Shown: in pieces, positions 7,701-12,578 of the stretch | Layout: each line of letters starts with the position of its first letter | Position numbering within the stretch: position 1 is the stretch's first letter | NCBI GenBank assembly: GCA_028817755.1 | Contig: JAPPPA010000292.1 | Span: 709-13,286 of the forward strand | Direction of reading: 5' to 3' | From: Gammaproteobacteria bacterium | GTDB taxonomy: Bacteria; Pseudomonadota; Gammaproteobacteria; JAPPPA01 | DNA length: 12,578 nucleotides | The notes under the pieces: generated by a model | Databases searched by the model: none | What the model saw: the letters and a program-made list of their open reading frames with translations, nothing else | What the model was told of the DNA's origin: nothing | Made by a program: the position numbers and the translations under genes

Positions 7701-8686
7701 ACGGGCACTGAAATACGTTGACCGGTACCGGGACCACGGTTGGACTGTTTAAAGTCGGGGCGCCCCGGCTCTTCTAAACGCTGAATCAGACCAAGCGAGT
7801 TGGGAATGCCCGTTTCTGGGAAGAGGTTGGTGATATTACGACCGCCACGCTCAAATACGCGGAATACGTCACCGGGTTTGAGGGTTTCCCAAGCCGGTAG
7901 CGGGTTAATGCGATCAATAATATTGTGTTTTTTGGCGATTTCTTCAGAAGGCGCAGGGCGACCTTCTAAGGCTGCCGGTAGACCGTCTGGCGTGTAAGCC
8001 TCGCCAATAATGGGGCGTTTAAACGGCAGGATGCCGTTGTTGTACGCCGCGGCCCCCCAGAACATGGCAGCGTTGCTCATTAGGCTGCGTTCAGAGGCTT
8101 TAATGATGTCTAGGTGGCATGCACCACAGGCTTGGCGGGCGACGCGGTAATCAGATGGGTTTACGAAGCGGACGAACTCAGGGCTTTCTTTATTGAGTAA
8201 GGTGTAACTGCGTTCTGGGTTGGCAGATGAGGGGTAATGCCAAGCATCAGGGTAGAGCGGCTGTACATGTGCTTGATCAAGTGCACTTTGGTAAGGCGCT
8301 GGATAGCTTTTGTGTTTTTTCTTGTCTTTGCCGTAGCCGTCTTTGGTTTTTGGGGGCTTGGACTCGGATTTTGCTTTGCCGATTTCGTGGCCAGCGTCAT
8401 CAAAACCTGCAGGTTTGAATATTTCGGCATTACCGCCGTGGCAGTCGGTACAGCCGAGGTTGATGCCGTCATTGTTATGCATGTTGTAGGCATCGGTTGC
8501 GCTGTGACAGCTCATGCAGCCGGTGCTTTTTATGTCGGCATCTTCGGGGCTTTGCTGCGCGGGAGCACTGGGGTAGTGCGGATAGCTAATGTCGCGTGGG
8601 TCGCCAAGGCCGCCGCCAGCTGCATAGGCAGCGCTGCTTGCTACAAGCAGGGTGAAGGCGAAAAAGTTCTTAGTAGCGGCAAACAT
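4793..8686 (-). CDS. Giant secreted ten-heme cytochrome c with C-terminal LVIVD-type beta-propeller
   Basis: This 1297-residue protein has an N-terminal Sec signal peptide (cleavage likely after AYA, residue ~22) and no lipobox. Ten CxxCH sites begin at residues 57, 79, 187, 359, 416, 552, 579, 690, 701 and 807, so ten c-type hemes are expected. Hemes are widely spaced (about 80 residues each); the longest heme-free inserts are ~84-186 and ~192-358. A lysine-rich stretch (104-126, 10 Lys in 23) separates heme 2 from heme 3. Residues ~885-1195 hold repeated blades of the LVIVD type (YLFATDAHGLHVFDVTDPENP, YAYVAAGAEGIAVVDI, FAYVADGEHGLKVI), a predicted propeller. The C-terminus is Q/E-rich. The gene starts 2 nt after the barrel stop with no clear Shine-Dalgarno, suggesting coupling. 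It is probably the terminal outer or periplasmic redox component, oxidase or reductase; I recognise no characterised homologue. Heme count is certain, function is inference. Confidence 0.9.
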   Translation of the reverse strand: MFAATKNFFAFTLLVASSAAYAAGGGLGDPRDISYPHYPSAPAQQSPEDADIKSTGCMSCHSATDAYNMHNNDGINLGCTDCHGGNAEIFKPAGFDDAGHEIGKAKSESKPPKTKDGYGKDKKKHKSYPAPYQSALDQAHVQPLYPDAWHYPSSANPERSYTLLNKESPEFVRFVNPSDYRVARQACGACHLDIIKASERSLMSNAAMFWGAAAYNNGILPFKRPIIGEAYTPDGLPAALEGRPAPSEEIAKKHNIIDRINPLPAWETLKPGDVFRVFERGGRNITNLFPETGIPNSLGLIQRLEEPGRPDFKQSNRGPGTGQRISVPVLNMTKTRLNDPMSWFMGTNDQPGDYRHSGCAGCHVIYANDRDEKNSAWYGQYGHEGKTITVDPTIPKDEPGHPLQHKFTRAIPSSQCIVCHMHQPNMFINTYLGYTMWDYESDAPAMWPKEQKYPSAHEMHETLERNPEGAAVRGKWSDLEFLKGVSELNPELNDTQFADYHGHGWNFRAIFKRDRDGNLLTEDDEIVANDDPEKFQKSVHMSSIHLDVGMHCVDCHYAQDSHSDGHIYGEVAAAVEIGCIDCHGTVSEYPNLTTSGPAGPGRTTDLSLIRNPDGQKRFEWIGDKLIQRSAVTSGLEWELSLVKDTVSKGHAQFNEDAAQAKLMSTNTDTLDWGWEYVGKDLAHANEEMECYACHTSWTTSCGGCHLPIEANWKTERHHYEGGETRNYATYNPQVVRDQTFMLGKHSTVKGHKVAPIRSTSALVLSSTNANREKIYVQQPPIASSGYSSQAFNPHFPHTARKEETKRCDDCHLSEENDNNAVMAQVLMHGTHYYDFLGYHAYLGTEDGISAVQVTEWDEPQAVIGSYLQKYAYPDYFQQHQDREQELTTAFEHGGKTVGCLQLRGEYLFAAEGKKGMNVYDVASIANKGISQRIIKAPFSELGHDTQLESKNATCLSLSTTQPIAPERNQGDLMRIENEEQPFHPIYNYALVTDAEEGLILSDINTLADGEFRNNFLKRALTWNPDGVLDGAKHITTAGYYIYITTDDAVVVLNLDTPLEPKLVAVLDMEDPRATALQFRYLFATDAHGLHVFDVTDPENPAFLKDALIPLKDAQRIHLARTYAYVAAGAEGIAVVDIIQPDKPVLSRKFTADGAIKDARDIVVASTNASLFAYVADGEHGLKVIQLTAPDTQPNFYGFSPEPKPELIAWRKTHAPALALSKGLERDRGADETGGQVAVFGRLGSRPFNEEEMKQLYLDDDGKPWYVPTSKVNQRLLEHRDQQQAREQEPGQQGKETQ
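4802..4807 (-). promoter_or_regulatory. Ribosome binding site of the pentaheme gene
   Basis: AAGGAG on the minus strand lies 8 nt before the ATG at 4793 and inside the end of the decaheme gene. It supports the TAATG start. Confidence 0.65.
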
Positions 8687-8688
8687 AG

Positions 8689-10512
8689 CTAGTAGGTCAA
8701 CGTCAGGTTGGCAAGGATGGAAAACGGTGCTTGATTGGTGCCGTAAAGGTCTTCAAACCCTTCCCCGGGAATTAAGTAGGCCGCAGACAAACGCGCGACA
8801 ATGTTTTGCATTGCCAGCGGGCGATAAATGGCTGAGACAGAGAGATCAAAACCAATATCTTCGGCAATAGCGCCTTGGTTACGTGCAGCTTCTAGCACCG
8901 TGGTGTCAGCAAACCAGAGGTGGTTGAAGTTGAAGCTGAGGCGAGTGGTCGGCGTTAGGTCCATGTCATTACCAATGCCGAGCAAGGTAATGCCGGGGTT
9001 GGTGAAGTTGGATTGGCCTTGTTCTTTAGACGAGCGCAGGCTATTTAAAATGCCGTTACGTCCAGATAGAGCCACACGGCCGCCGCCAATTAACGGTACG
9101 GTTTGACGAATCCAATAGCTGGTATCGGCACCGGCAAAGAGCGGGTTTTCAAATACGGAGTCGAAGCCGTTTGAGTCGTTATCAAATGGGTCGTCATCAC
9201 CGGAGGCGTGCAGGAATGAGAAACGCCAGCGCATCCAGTCTTGGTCAAAGCCTAGTTCGGCAGCTAAGAAGTATGCGGCAATGTCGCAGGGTTGGCCGGT
9301 AAAGGTGCCTTGGCTTTCGTCGCCGAAAGCGTAGTAAGCCGACACGGTGACGTTAAGGCGATCAATATGACCGTCGCCGTTATAGCCCAAGTAGGTTACG
9401 TCGTAATCACGTGGCACTTCGACGCCAAGTGAAGCGGGGCGAACGATAAAGCCGTTGGTGTCGTATAAGGTTTGGTCGCCTTCGCGATTGCGGTTGTGTA
9501 ATACCGACAGTTGCGAGAAATAGCCCAGTTTTGGCCAGTCTTGCCAGTAGACGTTAAAGGTGAAAACGTCGTCGTCGCGCAGGCCTTGGCTGGTGTCGTT
9601 TAAACCGCTGTTGGTGTCTTTTTCAACCCGACGGAACCACGCCACATTGTACTGCAATTTGTTGTTGTCGCGGATACCAAATAGGCGAATACCGAACTGC
9701 TGGTCGTTAAATAAAAAGCCTCTAAAGTCGGCGTTAAATGGTTGAATACCAACGCGAATTGAGTCGAAATCATAGCGATCAGACACGTTGCGAATGTGGT
9801 AGTCAAAGAACGCCGCCTGAATACCGATATGGTTATCAGTACGGTGTGTGCCAGCAGCCGGATCAGCCCGCGTAATGGCGCGCTCGTTAGCATCCAAAAT
9901 GTTGTAGTTAATAACCGGCGTAAAGCGGAATTCGTAGTCGGGTGGCTTAAAGGTGGTATTACCTTTGTAGAGCACGCCTTCAAGGATGAGGCTGCCTGCG
10001 GTGACGGTGGTGTCGCCTTCGCCAATCAAGTTGAGATCGCCCGCGCTTTGCGTGGTGGCGTTGCCAACTGGAATAGGGAAATTACGTGGTTCGTAAATCA
10101 GATCGGCAATGCCAATTAAGCTGACAAACCAATCGTCGCCAAATACCGGGCGGTCGCCTTTAAGCCAGTTGTTATTGTTGTATGGGTCCCAGAGGTTTTC
10201 GGGGTAACCCAGCGCACTGACAATACGCCAACGATCAGGCACCAGAATGCCTTCTGGTAGGGCTTCTAAGATGCGTGAGTCGTCTTCAACGACTTGCGTA
10301 GCGGCTGTGCCGCATTCAGTTTGTTCTTCTTGTGGTTCTTCCCAGCGCAGTACACGCATGCCGGGGCGCATTAGACTGCTGGTCTGGCGCTCAATTTGCT
10401 GGCGAGTTTCTACGTCGTCGGCACATTTGTTTGCGGTGGCTGCGTGGTCGTCGGCAAACGCAAGCTGACTACTGGCGAGTAGGGCAGCAATGCTGAGGAA
10501 TTTATTTGCCAT
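8689..10512 (-). CDS. Outer-membrane beta-barrel protein (porin-like)
   Basis: From the ATG at 10512 this encodes 607 residues. A longer in-frame start at 10581 exists, but it would overlap the lipoprotein gene by 80 nt and bury the signal peptide. The 10512 start has AGGAGG 9 nt upstream and gives a clean signal peptide (MANKFLSIAALLASSQLAFA, cleavage at ~20/21). The mature N-terminal part (21-~125) is acidic with cysteines at 30 and 67 and is probably periplasmic. Residues ~125-607 show alternating amphipathic strands rich in aromatics, ending ILANLTLTY with the terminal aromatic typical of BAM substrates. An acidic D/N-rich loop (~439-451) could bind calcium. The start overlaps the lipoprotein gene end by 11 nt, and the stop lies 2 nt before the decaheme gene. 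By position it is likely the porin sheath of a cytochrome conduit. There is no CxxC motif like that of Shewanella MtrB, and I recognise no specific family. Confidence 0.85.
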   Translation of the reverse strand: MANKFLSIAALLASSQLAFADDHAATANKCADDVETRQQIERQTSSLMRPGMRVLRWEEPQEEQTECGTAATQVVEDDSRILEALPEGILVPDRWRIVSALGYPENLWDPYNNNNWLKGDRPVFGDDWFVSLIGIADLIYEPRNFPIPVGNATTQSAGDLNLIGEGDTTVTAGSLILEGVLYKGNTTFKPPDYEFRFTPVINYNILDANERAITRADPAAGTHRTDNHIGIQAAFFDYHIRNVSDRYDFDSIRVGIQPFNADFRGFLFNDQQFGIRLFGIRDNNKLQYNVAWFRRVEKDTNSGLNDTSQGLRDDDVFTFNVYWQDWPKLGYFSQLSVLHNRNREGDQTLYDTNGFIVRPASLGVEVPRDYDVTYLGYNGDGHIDRLNVTVSAYYAFGDESQGTFTGQPCDIAAYFLAAELGFDQDWMRWRFSFLHASGDDDPFDNDSNGFDSVFENPLFAGADTSYWIRQTVPLIGGGRVALSGRNGILNSLRSSKEQGQSNFTNPGITLLGIGNDMDLTPTTRLSFNFNHLWFADTTVLEAARNQGAIAEDIGFDLSVSAIYRPLAMQNIVARLSAAYLIPGEGFEDLYGTNQAPFSILANLTLTY

Positions 10513-12499
10513 TACAAACATCCTCCTCAGTGCTATCCAAAAATGGGGATTGCGGACAGTTGATGTAACGTAGGCGGACACCGTTTGGTACTAACTGGTC
10601 GGCACGTATATTGGCCGGCGCGTTGTTAATTGTGCCGAGGTTTTCGCCGGCGTTATGTACGCCGAGGAAAGAGATCATGTCATCTTGATCAACGCCATCG
10701 CCTGAAACGCCAATGCCACCGATAAGGTCATTGCCACGGTAAATAGGCACAGAGCCAGGGAAAATTTGCGTGCCATTGGCTAGGCGCAAGACGGTAGCGC
10801 CCGGTGGGGTGAAGCCCGCACTAATGCCCGCATGGCCTGCGCAGCCGACATCAACGTCGGTGCCTGCAAGTCCGGCCACATGGGCTACGTGGCGAATAAT
10901 GGCGTTGTAGCTAATATCTAATTGGAAGCCTGAGGAGAATACGCTCCAGTCGCTAAAGGCTTTGCTCAGTGGGCCGTTAGGGTTGCCGTTAATGCCGTCC
11001 GGATAGAAGGGGCGAGAGAGGTTGCCGCCAGAGCGGTCAGCAAAGGCAAAGGCGCCGTTGGCGAGTGCTGCAGGGTCGCCTAAAAAGTCTCGTACGGCCG
11101 TGGTGTAGTCGTCTAAATCAATCAGGCTGCCGTGCGGTGCCGATACGTCGGTATCAAGATACTCGGCATCTGGCAGGGTGCTGATCAGCGCGGCTGCGGT
11201 TGAGGTGGAGAAGAACGTTGCCGTACGGGCTTTTTGGATAGATACATCTAAGCCAAATACCGGTGCATCGCGGCCCCGAACAATACCGAGAATGGCTCCT
11301 GTGTTATCGACGACCGAAATAGATACACGAGCGGGAGTGCCGAGTGGACGGCGAATTTGGCCGCGAGCGCGATTGGAGATAATAAGTGCTTGCTTAAGTA
11401 CTTCGCTCACTTCTGCCACGGTGAGGCCGGCAGCGCCGTTTTCGCCGGTAGCGCCTGCTGCAGGCGTAAAGCGGTTACTGTCGGTGCCATCAACCAAGAT
11501 AAAGCTGTCTTGGGTGACAAAATCAGCGCCATCGACGGGAAAGTCAGCTGCAGTCGCTAAACGTACGCCGGAGTCTGGCGTGCTGAATGCGGTGCCCGCT
11601 AGCACGGTGCCTGCGTAATAACTGGTAACGGCCACTTGTGCGCCGCCGGTTGGCGCTGCAGGCGCGGCACTTGGGTTGCTGCTAAAACTGCTGGCGGTGG
11701 CGTCGGTAAACCTGAGCACTTTGCCGTCGGCGGTAATACGGTCGGCGCGACGGTTGGTTGGCGCTTCAAAGCCGGTTGAGCCTGCTAGAGCGATGATTTC
11801 GTCTAAGTCTGAGTCGGTATCAAGCAAGTTCTTATCGATACCGTAGATCCCGTCTGCAATAACACCAATGCCACCAACCGGTACGCCGTCTTTGTACAGC
11901 GGAATACCGCCCGGGTCAGCTGACAAACCTAATGGTGAGCGTTTTGGACCAACGTTATCAGCATCGGTAAAGCGCTTATTGAAATCAGAACAAGGCAGTT
12001 GCGAGAACTGCACGCCAAATAGCGGCCCGCCGGGTTGGCGTAATTCGCCCGGGTTAAAGTGTTCTTGCACAATTTGGTTGGCAGTACGCGTGGTAAAAGC
12101 GTTGCCTTCGGTGCTTAAGAAGCTGGCGGTAACGGCCTTGGCAATCGCCGCCATGGTGTCTGGGATGACTTCAATACCTTCTAGACCACGGTTGCGAATA
12201 ACAGGTTCGTTATTTGGAAGGGTGGTGCTGGTGGTGGTTGAGGTATCTGCGCCGGTCATGCGGTACACGCTGAGTACATTACCCACGCGATCCGTCACGG
12301 CGATAGTGCCACTGGCGCCTCTGGCTTTGGCTTCTTCTACGGCGCGAGAGGTAATGAGGTTAACGTCTGCGACGGTTAACAAGCTGGCCGCAGTGGCGCA
12401 GCTACCGCTGCAGCCGCTTTGGTCGCCACCGCCGCCGCTGGTGCAAGCTGCCACAGTGGCTGATAGCAAACCGGTAAGGAGTACTTTCCGCCACGCCAT
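10502..12499 (-). CDS. Outer-membrane lipoprotein with two HbpS/GlcG-like heme-binding domains
   Basis: This 665-residue protein has a lipoprotein signal peptide with lipobox VAAC (C19), followed by a Thr/Ser/Gly/Asp linker; the +2 residue is T, which favours outer-membrane sorting. Two copies of the HbpS/GlcG fold (PF03928, formerly DUF336) are visible. Copy 1 is ~41-240 (LTVADVNLITSRAVEEA..., then GIPLYKDGVPVGGIGV at ~198-213). Copy 2 is ~358-613 (LTVAEVSEVLKQAL..., then VPIYRGNDLIGGIGVSGDGVD at ~584-604). Both copies are enlarged by inserts relative to the ~140-residue family norm. Family members bind heme or a cofactor, or act as small-molecule sensors; no covalent CxxCH is present here. 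The ATG at 12499 has AAGGAG 7 nt upstream. It is the first gene of the block inside the window and overlaps the barrel gene by 11 nt. The role is inferred: a surface or periplasmic partner of the redox complex, or a heme-handling protein. Confidence 0.85.
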   Translation of the reverse strand: MAWRKVLLTGLLSATVAACTSGGGGDQSGCSGSCATAASLLTVADVNLITSRAVEEAKARGASGTIAVTDRVGNVLSVYRMTGADTSTTTSTTLPNNEPVIRNRGLEGIEVIPDTMAAIAKAVTASFLSTEGNAFTTRTANQIVQEHFNPGELRQPGGPLFGVQFSQLPCSDFNKRFTDADNVGPKRSPLGLSADPGGIPLYKDGVPVGGIGVIADGIYGIDKNLLDTDSDLDEIIALAGSTGFEAPTNRRADRITADGKVLRFTDATASSFSSNPSAAPAAPTGGAQVAVTSYYAGTVLAGTAFSTPDSGVRLATAADFPVDGADFVTQDSFILVDGTDSNRFTPAAGATGENGAAGLTVAEVSEVLKQALIISNRARGQIRRPLGTPARVSISVVDNTGAILGIVRGRDAPVFGLDVSIQKARTATFFSTSTAAALISTLPDAEYLDTDVSAPHGSLIDLDDYTTAVRDFLGDPAALANGAFAFADRSGGNLSRPFYPDGINGNPNGPLSKAFSDWSVFSSGFQLDISYNAIIRHVAHVAGLAGTDVDVGCAGHAGISAGFTPPGATVLRLANGTQIFPGSVPIYRGNDLIGGIGVSGDGVDQDDMISFLGVHNAGENLGTINNAPANIRADQLVPNGVRLRYINCPQSPFLDSTEEDVCNGK
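10522..10527 (-). promoter_or_regulatory. Ribosome binding site deciding the barrel-protein start
   Basis: AGGAGG on the minus strand lies 9 nt before ATG 10512. An in-frame ATG at 10521 directly abuts it and is too close to be used, so 10512 is the preferred start. Confidence 0.75.
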
Positions 12500-12514
12500 T
12501 AGGGTGCTCCTTGC

Positions 12515-12578
12515 TCAGCGTTTTCTTGCGGGCTTAACCAGCCGGGGGGGTGAAGGGGCTAGCGCTGGCAGTCGATCC
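12515..12578 (-). CDS. Possible 3' end of an upstream gene (uncertain)
   Basis: At the right edge one minus-strand frame is open from base 12578 to a TGA at 12517-12515 (20 codons, ending in a basic VKPARKR tail), 15 nt before the lipoprotein start. A second frame is open to a TAA at 12536-12534. A third, open only after a TAG at 12561-12559, ends in a TAA overlapping the lipoprotein ATG (TAATG). The sequence is too short to choose among them. The region also holds a run of seven C on the minus strand. It may instead be untranslated leader of the operon; I see no convincing -35/-10 pair. Confidence 0.2.
   Translation of the reverse strand, partial: DRLPALAPSPPRLVKPARKR

Noticed and set aside
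3507..8686. Classification of the cytochromes as hydroxylamine oxidoreductase, octaheme nitrite or tetrathionate reductase
   Set aside because: Heme number, spacing and the propeller do not match those enzymes, and no catalytic CxxCK or similar variant heme motif was seen.
8237..8692. Plus-strand open frame with hydrophobic stretches opposite the decaheme gene start
   Set aside because: It lies opposite the signal peptide and first hemes of the decaheme gene; its hydrophobic look comes from the complementary codons, and it has no separate ribosome site or context.
10513..10581. Longer N-terminus for the barrel protein (start at 10581)
   Set aside because: It would place about 23 residues before a good signal peptide and overlap the lipoprotein gene by 80 nt; the AGGAGG site fits the ATG at 10512.
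1..12578. Mobile element or genomic-island origin of the cytochrome operon
   Set aside because: No transposase, integrase, tRNA, direct repeats or obvious change in base composition is visible; transfer cannot be excluded but has no support here.

Overview
The window looks like chromosomal DNA of a Gram-negative bacterium, most likely a marine-type gammaproteobacterium. That placement is an inference from the moderate GC content, the secreted multiheme cytochromes, an outer-membrane barrel ending in an aromatic residue, and the combination of DUF2505, serine-hydrolase and acyl-ACP-desaturase-like genes. I cannot name the genus. No tRNA, rRNA, insertion sequence, CRISPR array or integrase is visible.

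Layout. Positions 1-1334 (+ strand) hold the 3' part of a serine beta-lactamase-like hydrolase gene and a translationally coupled DUF2505 gene. A short convergent gap (1335-1395) contains a perfect 9-bp-stem hairpin. The rest of the window (1396-12499) is one tightly packed minus-strand block of seven genes. In transcription order they are: a lipoprotein with two HbpS/GlcG-like domains (12499-10502); an outer-membrane beta-barrel (10512-8689); a 1297-residue secreted protein with ten CxxCH heme sites and a C-terminal LVIVD-type beta-propeller (8686-4793); a c554-like cytochrome with five heme sites, one of them CX4CH (4793-3507); an ECF sigma factor (3507-2965); a single-pass RskA-type anti-sigma factor (2972-2208); and a di-iron acyl-ACP-desaturase-like protein (2196-1396). 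Junctions are +2, -1, -1, -8, -11 and +11 nt, so a single operon is very likely. Its promoter lies upstream of, or at, the right edge of the window.

How the genes may work together. A barrel next to two multiheme cytochromes resembles the porin-cytochrome conduits that carry electrons across the outer membrane. Here the surface-type lipoprotein is not a cytochrome but a tandem HbpS/GlcG-domain protein, and the largest cytochrome is fused to a propeller. The operon ends with its own sigma/anti-sigma pair, which suggests autoregulation by an envelope or redox signal. The sigma factor has two cysteines (C126, C176) placed like the redox disulfide pair I recall for mycobacterial SigK. The direction of electron flow, the substrate and the inner-membrane partner cannot be read from this window. 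No quinol dehydrogenase or heme-maturation gene is present.
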